A stretch of 64,000 nucleotides of DNA. Source: Paenochrobactrum pullorum. GTDB lineage: Bacteria; Pseudomonadota; Alphaproteobacteria; Rhizobiales; Rhizobiaceae. The stretch covers positions 139,739 through 203,738 of the forward strand of contig NZ_JBHEEH010000003.1 in assembly GCF_041929845.1 (NCBI RefSeq), in the 5' to 3' direction. Positions 1 to 6,974 of this stretch are shown one piece after another. A program made the position numbers and the translations under genes. The stretch's first letter is position 1, and each line of letters starts with the position of its first letter. The notes beneath the pieces are model-generated. The model made no database searches, was not told the DNA's origin, and saw nothing but the letters and a program-made list of their open reading frames with translations.

Positions 1-574
1 GAATACCGCCACAACAGACTTTGATGCCGCCTTTGCGCACCTGTTCCACGGTCTGCAAGCGATCTTCCATGGTTCGGGTGGTTGCAATTTCGCGGTAATA
101 GTCGGGCGAGGTATCAATATTATGGTTATAGAAATCAAGCCCTGCGCTTTTAAGCTGTGCAACCTGCTCCGGCGATAACATGCCAAGCGTCATGCAGGTT
201 TCCAAGCCCAACTCGCGCACACCTTTGACCATGGCGCAAAGCTTGTCCATGTCTCGGTTTTTGGGGCTTCGCCATGCAGCTCCCATGCAAAAACGCTGCG
301 CGCCGGATGTTTTGGCGCGTCTTGCCGCCTTTAAAACATCATCGACATCCATCAGCTTGGTGGCTTTGACACCGGTATCGTGATGCACACTTTGCGAGCA
401 ATAACCGCAATCTTCCGGACAGCCACCAGTTTTGATCGAGAGCAGACTTGCTGTTTCAATGGTGATAGGGTCAAAATATTGACGGTGGGTTACTTGCGCG
501 CGGTGCATCAGATCGGGGAAGGGCAGTGCATGAATGGCACGCGCTTCTTCCATTGTCCAATTGGTGCGGATCAT
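1..574 (-). CDS. bioB: Biotin synthase BioB (3' end beyond window edge)
   Basis: Radical SAM enzyme that inserts sulfur into dethiobiotin, the last step of biotin synthesis. About 191 codons are visible; the C-terminal part lies off the left edge. Reading from the ATG at 574, the motif CPEDCGYC places the three [4Fe-4S]/SAM cysteines at residues 52, 56 and 59, as in BioB, and a later KVCCGGI stretch is also typical. The ATG overlaps the stop of bioY by four bases (ATGA, 571-574), so the two are translationally coupled and share the BioR-type promoter upstream of bioY. Identity is certain; whether the gene is intact cannot be judged. Confidence 0.95.
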   Translation of the reverse strand, partial: MIRTNWTMEEARAIHALPFPDLMHRAQVTHRQYFDPITIETASLLSIKTGGCPEDCGYCSQSVHHDTGVKATKLMDVDDVLKAARRAKTSGAQRFCMGAAWRSPKNRDMDKLCAMVKGVRELGLETCMTLGMLSPEQVAQLKSAGLDFYNHNIDTSPDYYREIATTRTMEDRLQTVEQVRKGGIKVCCGGI

Positions 575-1131
575 GGGTTTGTCACCTTGGCGAGGTTTTT
601 AAAGCCATAAAGAAGCGCGACACCTAATGCCACTTTAAGCAGATCACCTAACAAAAATGGTGTGAGGCCGATGGAAAGGAGATTGGTGGCTGGTACAAAT
701 GCTGTCAACCAGAGCAGGCCGCAGATATAGGTCACAGCCAGACCGCTCAACATGGCAGCGCTTGTGCGTAGGAGATTACCTTTGGCGGCAAGTGTTGGCG
801 TGAGCCAGCTAGCCAATAAATAGCCAATCAGATAGCCGCCGGTTGGCCCCATTGCATAGGCAAAGCCGATGCCCCTCTCCGGCGATCCCGAAAAAACAGG
901 CAGCCCGGCAAGGCCGGCTGCAAGATATGTGGCCATTGCCGCCAGCCCCAAACGCGGCCCAACAGCAACTGCCAACGTTAAAACCGCCAAAGTGTGCAAA
1001 GTCATAGGCACCGGCCAAAACGGGATCTGAATTTTTGCCCCGATTGTAATAATCGTCGCTCCACAGATGACGAGGGCCGTTTTTTTGACCATATTTGATG
1101 GCCGAAGCCGTGAATTTGCTGTTGCCTGCAT
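571..1131 (-). CDS. bioY: Biotin transporter BioY (ECF S-component)
   Basis: Small integral membrane protein (186 aa) that takes up biotin, alone or with an ECF AtsT module (none seen in this window). The sequence has about six hydrophobic segments and the BioY hallmarks IPFWPVPMTLHTLAV near residue 38 and GPTGGYLIGY near residue 96. A GGAGA ribosome site precedes the ATG. It is first in a bioY-bioB operon with a 4-bp stop/start overlap. A BioR operator lies 27 bp upstream of the start, so repression by biotin status is likely. Pairing uptake with only the last synthetic step suggests that the cell can salvage dethiobiotin or that other bio genes are elsewhere. Confidence 0.93.
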   Translation of the reverse strand: MQATANSRLRPSNMVKKTALVICGATIITIGAKIQIPFWPVPMTLHTLAVLTLAVAVGPRLGLAAMATYLAAGLAGLPVFSGSPERGIGFAYAMGPTGGYLIGYLLASWLTPTLAAKGNLLRTSAAMLSGLAVTYICGLLWLTAFVPATNLLSIGLTPFLLGDLLKVALGVALLYGFKNLAKVTNP

Positions 1132-1157
1132 TATTAAAAATCTCCAAGTAATTCGAT

Positions 1158-1167
1158 TTATCTATAA
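1158..1167. promoter_or_regulatory. BioR operator 1 (TTATCTATAA)
   Basis: Perfect match to the alphaproteobacterial BioR consensus TTATMKATAA, centred about 30 bp upstream of the bioY start and therefore placed to block its promoter. Confidence 0.85.
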
Positions 1168-1228
1168 TAATGGAGTGAAATTTAAAATTGCAATAGTAAT
1201 ATAGATTATTTTTATAGATTTTATTATA

Positions 1229-1238
1229 TTATAGATAA
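1229..1238. promoter_or_regulatory. BioR operator 2 (TTATAGATAA)
   Basis: Second perfect BioR consensus site in the same intergenic region, about 71 bp from the first. A weaker copy (TTATAGATTT, 8 of 10) lies between them at 1212-1221. Confidence 0.8.
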
Positions 1239-1384
1239 TTTATTTAAGTATCTGTAATCGTTTGATTAATGCTGATGCCATTTTAAATGAAAATGAAATT
1301 TCAGCACCAATTCATATGGTTTTAATTTCAAAGAAACACAGCACTTAGGATGCAAGGCCAAAACAATGAGCGACTCAAATATTA

Positions 1385-1394
1385 TTATCTATAA
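1385..1394. promoter_or_regulatory. BioR operator 3 (TTATCTATAA)
   Basis: Third perfect BioR consensus site, about 250 bp upstream of bioY and 260 bp upstream of chaA. It could serve bioY through looping or a distal promoter, or affect the divergent transcript; which one cannot be told from sequence. Confidence 0.7.
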
Positions 1395-1549
1395 TTATTA
1401 GTTCTTGATAAGTGGGATTTATCATAAAGGAAAAGAGAAATTGTAATGCTCATTGCTGGACATCTAGATGGTTGAAAACCGTGTTTGAAATGTGCGGCGT
1501 TTTTCTATATAGGCCTATAAAGGCTTGAGCCTTGCTCGGTTTATTGAAC

Positions 1550-1568
1550 ATTATCTCTGGCAGATAAT
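1550..1568. promoter_or_regulatory. Perfect 7-bp inverted repeat in the chaA leader region
   Basis: ATTATCT-CTGGC-AGATAAT, a 19-bp symmetric site about 30 bp upstream of the tandem ACGA hairpins. It could be a repressor operator near the chaA promoter or a small RNA stem. No known regulator motif is recognised. Confidence 0.4.
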
Positions 1569-1594
1569 AGATCACTGCTTTTTATGAAGCCGCA

Positions 1595-1637
1595 TTCGGG
1601 ACGACCCGAAACGTGTAATTCAGGCGGGGACGACCCC
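1595..1637 (+). ncRNA. Candidate guanidine-II (mini-ykkC) riboswitch
   Basis: Two consecutive small hairpins with identical ACGA tetraloops: stem TTCGGG/CCCGAA (1595-1610) and stem GGGG/CCCC (1626-1637), separated by 15 nt and ending 17 nt before the chaA ATG. The mini-ykkC RNA, later shown to be the guanidine-II riboswitch, is defined by two hairpins whose loops read ACGR with a C-G closing pair, located just before the ribosome site. All of these features are present. The downstream gene is a cation/proton antiporter rather than the usual SMR guanidine exporter. Assignment rests on the small motif and position, so a covariance-model search is the decisive check. Confidence 0.75.
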
Positions 1638-1654
1638 AAAAGTGGTTGTATAAA

Positions 1655-2800
1655 ATGTCCCGACTGAAACATTCTCCTCAACTTGTTACTGCTTTCAAAC
1701 TCATCGCAATTTGGTGTGTTGTAGCGGTGTTTTTAGCGTTTGGCACTGATTGGCTGAGCGCGCAAATGCCCCTTGGAACGGCGCTGATCGGTTTTGTAAT
1801 TCTGTTCGCCACCATTTTGGCCGCATCTTTTGGTGTGGTGCATGAAGCGGATGAATTGGCGCAACGATTGGGTGAGCCTTACGGCACGCTGATTTTGACG
1901 CTTTCGATTGTTTTTATCGAGGTGATTTTGATTGTCTCGGTGCTTTTAGGGCCGGGTGAGGCGCCTACCATCGGGCGTGACTCGATTTTTGCGGTGATGA
2001 TGATCATCATGAATTTGGTCACCGGCCTTTGTTTGCTTGCAGGCGCATTGCGCAATGGCGAGCAGGAATATAATGCCCAAGGCTCGCTGTCTTATCTTTC
2101 GATGATTATTGTGCTGGCTGGCATTGCGTTTTTGCTGCCCAATACATTGGCGCAAAATTCAGGCAGTTTTTCTGCCATACAGGCCGTTGTCATCGCGAGC
2201 TTGACGATATTGCTTTATGCGAGCTTTTTATATTTTCAAATGGGGCAATATAAAACGCATTTTCAACAGCCGCCAAAAGGGGCGATGTCGATAGCCCGCG
2301 TTGAAAGCACTCAAGTAGAACAGGCTGAAAAAGCGCCGCTTGATATGCGCAAAAACATCGGCCACGCTATCAAGCTAGTGGCTTTCATGGTGCCGATTGT
2401 ATTGCTGTCCAAATATCTGGCAATCATCATTGATTATGGCGTGGCAACCAGTGGGGCGCCGATTGCGCTTGGCGGTTTGTTGATTGCGATTATTGTTTTC
2501 ACGCCGGAGTCGATCACCGCGATTAAAGCTGCGCTCAACAATGAAACGCAGCGCGCGGTTAATCTCTGTTTGGGGGCTTTTGTTTCGACAGTCGGTCTGA
2601 CAGTTCCGGCAGTTTTGGCAATTGGTCTTCTGACCGGAAAAACCGTCACCTTCGGCATTTCAGTCACTGAAACTGTGCTTTTTGCTATGACCCTAGTTTT
2701 AAGCACTTTCACCTATCTGGGCCAGAAAACCACTGCCATTCAGGGGCTTTTGCATCTGGTGTTGTTTGCGGTTTTCACGCTGACATTGCTGAGCGCATAA
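1655..2800 (+). CDS. chaA: ChaA/Cax-family cation:proton antiporter
   Basis: Inner-membrane antiporter of 381 aa expected to exchange Ca2+, Na+ or K+ for protons. It has about eleven hydrophobic segments and two internally related c-repeats with acidic signature motifs: FGVVHEADELAQRLGEPYG near residue 60 and TPESITAIKAALNNE near residue 285. The ATG at 1655 is preferred over an in-frame TTG at 1646 because conserved sequence begins there; the ribosome site is weak (AGTGG, 1641-1645). It is monocistronic, with a strong terminator right behind it. Tandem ACGA hairpins immediately upstream suggest translational control by guanidine, which would make guanidinium or a co-produced ion a candidate substrate. 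That is inference; the family identity is firm. Confidence 0.88.
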   Translation: MSRLKHSPQLVTAFKLIAIWCVVAVFLAFGTDWLSAQMPLGTALIGFVILFATILAASFGVVHEADELAQRLGEPYGTLILTLSIVFIEVILIVSVLLGPGEAPTIGRDSIFAVMMIIMNLVTGLCLLAGALRNGEQEYNAQGSLSYLSMIIVLAGIAFLLPNTLAQNSGSFSAIQAVVIASLTILLYASFLYFQMGQYKTHFQQPPKGAMSIARVESTQVEQAEKAPLDMRKNIGHAIKLVAFMVPIVLLSKYLAIIIDYGVATSGAPIALGGLLIAIIVFTPESITAIKAALNNETQRAVNLCLGAFVSTVGLTVPAVLAIGLLTGKTVTFGISVTETVLFAMTLVLSTFTYLGQKTTAIQGLLHLVLFAVFTLTLLSA

Positions 2801-2806
2801 AACAAC

Positions 2807-2840
2807 AAAGGCAGCATTTGATGCTGCCTTTTATTATTAT
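2807..2840. terminator. Bidirectional terminator between chaA and the desuccinylase gene
   Basis: An 11-bp perfect stem (AAAGGCAGCAT/ATGCTGCCTTT, loop TTG) followed by a T-rich run. The convergent gene ends at 2837, so the hairpin serves both directions, with A-rich sequence on the other flank. Confidence 0.85.
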
Positions 2841-3790
2841 TCTTTTAAACGATCGCTGTCTTTGCAGAGGAAACAAAGCTCCTCATGAGGATCGGCGGAA
2901 AGTGACGCGAAAATAATTGCGCCGTCATACGGCATGATAATATCGCGCCCATCGGCGCGCTTGCCGATAATCTCGCCAGCTTTCACCGCTTCGCCGGCGG
3001 TAAAATGTTTCACCAAACGGTCATCAGGATGCTGGCTTAAAATCGGATCACAAATTTCCAAGGTGCGCGGAGCGGGAACTTTGGGTTGCGTATCTTCTAT
3101 CATGCCAAGGGTCATCATACCATTAACGACACAATCATAACCGACCTGCGGCCCTTGCGGATCAAGATGCTGGCCGCATTCAACTGTAATGGCATAGCCA
3201 CCGGAAAAACGCATATATTCTGTAGTGCCAACACCATGCAAAGAGGCCAAGCCTTCGGATACACCTGCTTGGCGTTTCATTTCCAAGGCCTTTTCATGGG
3301 CGGGAAGCCAGCCATAGGCCACCATTGGCAGGCCGAAGGATTTGACCAGCTTTTCTTCAGCCTTTGCATGTTTGAAAGGCTCAAGTTCACCATCATTGTC
3401 ATGCGGGCCGATCAGTGCAAAAGCATGGCCTTGTGAATTGAATGAATGAAGATCAATCAGCACATCTGCGCCACGGAAAAGCGGGCACAAGACATTGGCG
3501 ACACGGTCTTCATTATCTTGCGGGATGGCGCTTTCGGCCAAGTTGCGGTTGAGATTACGGTCGCCGATGCGGGTATTATTATGACGCGCCAACGCATTGA
3601 CGACAGGCACGAAAGTCACCTGACCATGCAACAATTGCCGTTTGCCGGAGCGAAATTCTTCTATCAGACGTGCAATCGCCAAAGGCCCTGCGGGTTCATT
3701 GCCATGCACGGAACCGGTGACAATCAGGCGCGGACCTTTATGCAATCCGTAAAAACTGACCGTTTCAATAGATGTGAGATTGCTTTGCAT
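2837..3790 (-). CDS. M14-like succinylglutamate desuccinylase/aspartoacylase family hydrolase
   Basis: Zinc-dependent deacylase/carboxypeptidase-fold protein of 317 aa. Metal-binding HxxE is visible in TGSVHGNEPAG near residue 29, followed by DRNLNRN near residue 82 and LIDLHS near residue 113, the order seen in AstE/ASPA proteins. The C-terminal third (KAGEIIGKRADGRDI) is the usual small beta domain. It directly follows the L,D-transpeptidase gene: that gene's TAA abuts this ATG (3788-3793), so the two are one operon. No arginine-catabolism genes adjoin it, so AstE is not assigned; an amide bond in a peptide or acyl-amino acid is a plausible substrate. Confidence 0.8.
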   Translation of the reverse strand: MQSNLTSIETVSFYGLHKGPRLIVTGSVHGNEPAGPLAIARLIEEFRSGKRQLLHGQVTFVPVVNALARHNNTRIGDRNLNRNLAESAIPQDNEDRVANVLCPLFRGADVLIDLHSFNSQGHAFALIGPHDNDGELEPFKHAKAEEKLVKSFGLPMVAYGWLPAHEKALEMKRQAGVSEGLASLHGVGTTEYMRFSGGYAITVECGQHLDPQGPQVGYDCVVNGMMTLGMIEDTQPKVPAPRTLEICDPILSQHPDDRLVKHFTAGEAVKAGEIIGKRADGRDIIMPYDGAIIFASLSADPHEELCFLCKDSDRLKE

Positions 3791-4387
3791 TTAGTTGCCT
3801 GCCTCATTATTTGCCGAATTGGCTGGCTGAATATCGATCATCATGCCTGGTTTTAAACGGCGGGCGAGTTCTTCCAGATGTTCATGTGCCACAACCACAC
3901 AACCGGCAGTACCGCTATAATCAGGGCGTGCGGCATGGATAAAAATCGCAGAGCCTGCACCTTTAACCGGCACGGCATCATTCCAGCCCACTGGAATGAA
4001 CATATCAAACAGCCTTTCGCCACGGCGTGAAGGCTGGCTTTCATCCGTTTCAAATACCAGCTGATTGTAAAATTCGCTCGAAGGATCTTCGCTCCAGCGA
4101 TAATTTTCAGGCTTAGGCAAAAAAGGGAAATCAAAGCTGCGAAAAGCACCACTGAAAACTGTCGGGTCATAAAAACCATAACGCAGCGGATAGCGGCCAA
4201 TTGGCGTTTTGGCGTCGCCCTCGCGTTTATCAGCAGGCTGAGCCAAGCCATTGCGACCGGTGGCACATTGCACGCTCCAATCACCAATGGACAATGTGCC
4301 GATATGCGGGTTTTGCGGATCTTGTCCGGTGCGTACAACAATAACCGGCTGTGAAAGCGTGGAGCTATTTTCTGAAACTGATGACAT
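3791..4387 (-). CDS. YkuD-family L,D-transpeptidase-like protein
   Basis: A 198-aa protein with a YkuD catalytic domain. The catalytic region reads FIHAARPDYSGTAGCVVV near residue 153, giving the conserved His and the nucleophile Cys in a TAGC context where SHGC is usual. No signal peptide or membrane segment is visible at the N-terminus, unlike periplasmic Ldt enzymes; it resembles the shorter COG3786-type YkuD proteins. It would act on peptidoglycan stem peptides or related L,D-amide bonds. It is first in a two-gene operon with an M14-like hydrolase starting directly at its stop codon. Confidence 0.75.
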   Translation of the reverse strand: MSSVSENSSTLSQPVIVVRTGQDPQNPHIGTLSIGDWSVQCATGRNGLAQPADKREGDAKTPIGRYPLRYGFYDPTVFSGAFRSFDFPFLPKPENYRWSEDPSSEFYNQLVFETDESQPSRRGERLFDMFIPVGWNDAVPVKGAGSAIFIHAARPDYSGTAGCVVVAHEHLEELARRLKPGMMIDIQPANSANNEAGN

Positions 4388-4498
4388 GGGTGCAAATCTT
4401 ACAGGTTTAAGGCTGATATAAATTGACCTGACAATTACATGCTTTGGTTAAAAAACCAATCTATAAGAGAGACTGAAATGAAACTGGCTTTTAAATGG

Positions 4499-4540
4499 CA
4501 AAAAGCCCGCTGCATCGTAAAATTTCAATGCAGCGGGCTA
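4499..4540 (-). terminator. Terminator of mtnK
   Basis: A 12-bp perfect stem (AGCCCGCTGCAT/ATGCAGCGGGCT, 4504-4540) followed on the minus strand by TTTTT. It sits just beyond the mtnK stop codon. Confidence 0.88.
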
Positions 4541-4566
4541 TCGTCTAAACTTTGGATATGAGCGGC

Positions 4567-5841
4567 TTATTTACCCTGTTTTGCCAGTTCCAAAAATTCG
4601 GTGATGGAGCCGTATTTCTTCGGGCTTTGCAAAACCTGAGTGGCAAATTGCAGGATTTTCTTCTCGATGCCTGCACGCTTTTCATCATCTTCAATCATAT
4701 CAACATCAATGACATGGGCGCGGCCAATAGTGCGGCGGATCATTTCGGTTGCGGCATAGCCGACGCTATCCTGCAAGAGATTGTCGAGATAATCATGCAG
4801 CACCGAATTGAGCGCGGCAGTGGCTGCACCATTTGGTTGGGCAAAACCGGCATCTTGATAAGCGCCACCTGTGCGACCTTCATGCCAAAGGGCTGTAAAT
4901 TTTTGGCTAAAGCCTGTCCAGATATCTTCAATCATTTTTAGCACTGCAAGACGATAGGCGGCGCGGTCATTTTCCGTTGATTGATACGCTTCCTGCGCAT
5001 AATAATTGATCAGTAAATTGCCGATCAGAATGCCGATATCAAAACCCATTGGCCCGAAAACGGCAAATTCCGGATCAATCACTTTGGTTTCATCAGCCGT
5101 CAGCATGATGGAGCCGGAATGGAGATCGGCATGGAGCAAAGCTTCTGATCGAGTGAGGAACTTATATTTGAGATCCGCAACACGCAGTTTCAGCGCCAGA
5201 TTATTCTGGATAGCGTGAACGGTTTCGTCCAAAGCCGGGCTTGTCCAGCGATTGTTTTCGGATGCCGTGAACGGCTCGTTGAAGATCAAGCGCTCTGTGA
5301 TTTCGCACAGTTCAACATTACGCGCGAAATAGGCCACCATTTCGCGCTTTTTTGACGGATCAAGTGCAAAATCCGATGTGCCATAGAGGCATTTGGCCAG
5401 ATAGGTGGAAATATGATCGGCAAATTTTGGATATTCAACACCATCAATCATGCCTTTGCGCATGATGATGTGGGGCGATAAAAATTCCATTACCATCAAA
5501 GATTGTTCGGTATCAAAATGATGGATATGCGGAATATAATCCGGCGCAAGGCGGGCAAATTCGCGTAAAGCCGCAGTTTCAAAAGCCAGCCGCTCGCAGG
5601 TTAATGCGCGCGCGCCGCCTGACATACGCGAATAAGGCAGCGCTTGTTTGAAGGCAAGAGCGGCCATTTTATTGGTGACAAAGAAAACGAAATTCAAATT
5701 GCCGTCGCCGATTTCATCAACGCGCACATCGCTTAAATCATTGCCAAATATTTGATGAAGATGCGGCTGCGATGCGATGTAACTTTTAAGCGTCTCTTCA
5801 TTAAAAGCTTTCGCCAATAGCTGATTGGCTGCGTTCGTCAT
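4567..5841 (-). CDS. mtnK: S-methyl-5-thioribose kinase MtnK
   Basis: Cytoplasmic kinase (424 aa, usual family size) that phosphorylates 5-methylthioribose, and probably 5-deoxyribose, at C1. Seen: GDGNLNFVF nucleotide-loop motif near residue 47, LHADLHSGSIM catalytic loop near residue 236 and the family signature IDPEFAVFGPMGFDIG near residue 255. It is divergent from the GntR gene at 6086, sharing a 244-bp control region with a large inverted repeat, and has its own terminator. Together with the MtnA-like isomerase (6975) and the FucA-like aldolase (10901) it would make up a DHAP shunt. No mtnB, mtnC, mtnD or mtnE is present to support the classical methionine-salvage route. Confidence 0.92.
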   Translation of the reverse strand: MTNAANQLLAKAFNEETLKSYIASQPHLHQIFGNDLSDVRVDEIGDGNLNFVFFVTNKMAALAFKQALPYSRMSGGARALTCERLAFETAALREFARLAPDYIPHIHHFDTEQSLMVMEFLSPHIIMRKGMIDGVEYPKFADHISTYLAKCLYGTSDFALDPSKKREMVAYFARNVELCEITERLIFNEPFTASENNRWTSPALDETVHAIQNNLALKLRVADLKYKFLTRSEALLHADLHSGSIMLTADETKVIDPEFAVFGPMGFDIGILIGNLLINYYAQEAYQSTENDRAAYRLAVLKMIEDIWTGFSQKFTALWHEGRTGGAYQDAGFAQPNGAATAALNSVLHDYLDNLLQDSVGYAATEMIRRTIGRAHVIDVDMIEDDEKRAGIEKKILQFATQVLQSPKKYGSITEFLELAKQGK

Positions 5842-5934
5842 AATGCCTCAGTTTCCGGAAGAGGTTCTGTCAGATATTTTGCTTATGTGTTTGAGTTTCC
5901 TCCAAATGGTTTTCTCAAACAGCAGCAAAATGTG

Positions 5935-5969
5935 TTTGATCTGACTAGTCTCCCATTCGTCAGATCAAA
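5935..5969. promoter_or_regulatory. Large inverted repeat in the mtnK/gntR control region
   Basis: Perfect 11-bp arms TTTGATCTGAC and GTCAGATCAAA separated by 13 bp; another GTCAGAT half-site occurs at 5869-5875. It lies 94 bp upstream of the mtnK start. Placement suits an operator for a dimeric regulator, possibly the adjacent GntR protein; an mRNA hairpin in the mtnK leader is an alternative. Confidence 0.55.
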
Positions 5970-5989
5970 TTAATATACGCATTCGTCTA

Positions 5990-6004
5990 ATTATCATATC
6001 ACAA
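5990..6004. promoter_or_regulatory. Candidate cluster operator, copy 1 (ATTATCATATCACAA)
   Basis: Its reverse complement recurs with one mismatch at 6902-6916, upstream of mtnA. The two copies bracket gntR, as expected for sites of the local GntR regulator. Confidence 0.45.
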
Positions 6005-6085
6005 TTTAGAAATTCGCTGTCAATATCTATTGTTATATCAAATATATTACGGCATGCTGCACCGGTGGGAACGAAGAAGGTAGCT

Positions 6086-6859
6086 ATGAGTGATTTAAAA
6101 AACGACCTGACGGTTGAAAATTCTGCGGATACGACAACACCGCGCAATATCACGCGCCAGATCGCTGATGACATCCGCGATAGTATCTTGAACGGTGATC
6201 TCAAAATCGGTGAACGCTTGCTGACGGAAGAGGAACTGGCGGAACATTATGGTGTTTCGGGGCCAACCATCCGTGAAGTGTTGAAACGTTTGGCTGCCCA
6301 GCATTTGGTACGCTCCAAGCGGGGGCCGGGGGGCGGCACTTTTGTCAATCGTCCAAGCTTTGAGCAGGCACGCGAAAACATGGTCGGTATCATGATGCTG
6401 CTTAGCAGTCTTGGCTCGTTTTCCTTGGTCGATATTGCCGAATTTCGCCACGATACAGGGCTTATCTGCTTATCTTATGCGGTGCAAAGGCGCACCGATG
6501 AAGACCTGATCAATATGGAAAAACTGTTGCTTCAGCAAGAAGATGCCTCGATCAGCGATGTGGATTTTTGCGCCGCCGATGTTGGTTTTCATCAGGCAAT
6601 TGCGGCCGCCACGGGCAATGGTGTCTATAGTTTTTTCCTGCAAGGTTTGCTGGAAGTGCTGATTCCGCCTGCCAATATGGTGATGTTTAAATTCCGCGAC
6701 CGTATGATTATTTGCGGGCTTCATCGGCGTATTTTGATGGCAATTTACAGTCGCAATATTCGCGCTGCGGAAGAAGCGTTTATTGAATTAATGGATTATT
6801 TGCGCGTCAAATATGCAGAAGCGCAGGACTGGCGTTCCAGTCACGAGGCTGCCAAATAG
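6086..6859 (+). CDS. GntR/FadR-subfamily transcriptional regulator of the methylthioribose cluster
   Basis: A 257-aa DNA-binding repressor. The N-terminal winged helix is visible in GERLLTEEELAEHYGVSGPT and IREVLKRLAAQHLVRSKRG (residues ~42-85), followed by an all-helical FCD-type ligand domain with possible metal ligands in EFRHDTG and the VGFHQAIAAATGN segment. The ATG at 6086 is chosen over a GTG at 6065 because AGAAGG lies five bases before it. Divergent from mtnK and first in the direction of the 15-kb catabolic cluster, it is the obvious pathway regulator. The effector is unknown; a phosphorylated methylthio- or deoxypentose is a reasonable guess. It is not BioR, as no bio genes adjoin it. 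Confidence 0.87.
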   Translation: MSDLKNDLTVENSADTTTPRNITRQIADDIRDSILNGDLKIGERLLTEEELAEHYGVSGPTIREVLKRLAAQHLVRSKRGPGGGTFVNRPSFEQARENMVGIMMLLSSLGSFSLVDIAEFRHDTGLICLSYAVQRRTDEDLINMEKLLLQQEDASISDVDFCAADVGFHQAIAAATGNGVYSFFLQGLLEVLIPPANMVMFKFRDRMIICGLHRRILMAIYSRNIRAAEEAFIELMDYLRVKYAEAQDWRSSHEAAK

Positions 6860-6901
6860 CAATGAGCGACTTAAAAAAATTTAGATATTGCAATTATTAA
6901 A

Positions 6902-6916
6902 TTTTGATATGATAAT
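6902..6916. promoter_or_regulatory. Candidate cluster operator, copy 2
   Basis: TTTTGATATGATAAT, the reverse complement of the site at 5990-6004 with 14 of 15 positions equal. It is located 59 bp before the mtnA-like start, within the gap after gntR. Confidence 0.45.
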
Positions 6917-6974
6917 ATCTTTCAAGCAGGCAAATAACATATCGGGAAAGATATGAGCCTGCTTGGAGGAAATT

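Noticed and set aside
1524..1545. Inverted repeat AAGGCT/AGCCTT in the chaA leader as terminator
   Set aside because: Short stem with a 2-nt loop and no T-run; probably chance.
1540..1654. yybP-ykoY manganese riboswitch upstream of the cation antiporter
   Set aside because: The conserved yybP-ykoY core loops are not present; the tandem ACGA hairpins fit mini-ykkC.
2837..3790. AstE of the arginine succinyltransferase pathway
   Set aside because: No astA, astB, astC or astD nearby; operon partner is a YkuD protein.
6086..6859. Calling the GntR gene BioR because BioR boxes lie in the window
   Set aside because: It is 5 kb from the boxes, divergent from mtnK, and has no BioR-type site in its own promoter.
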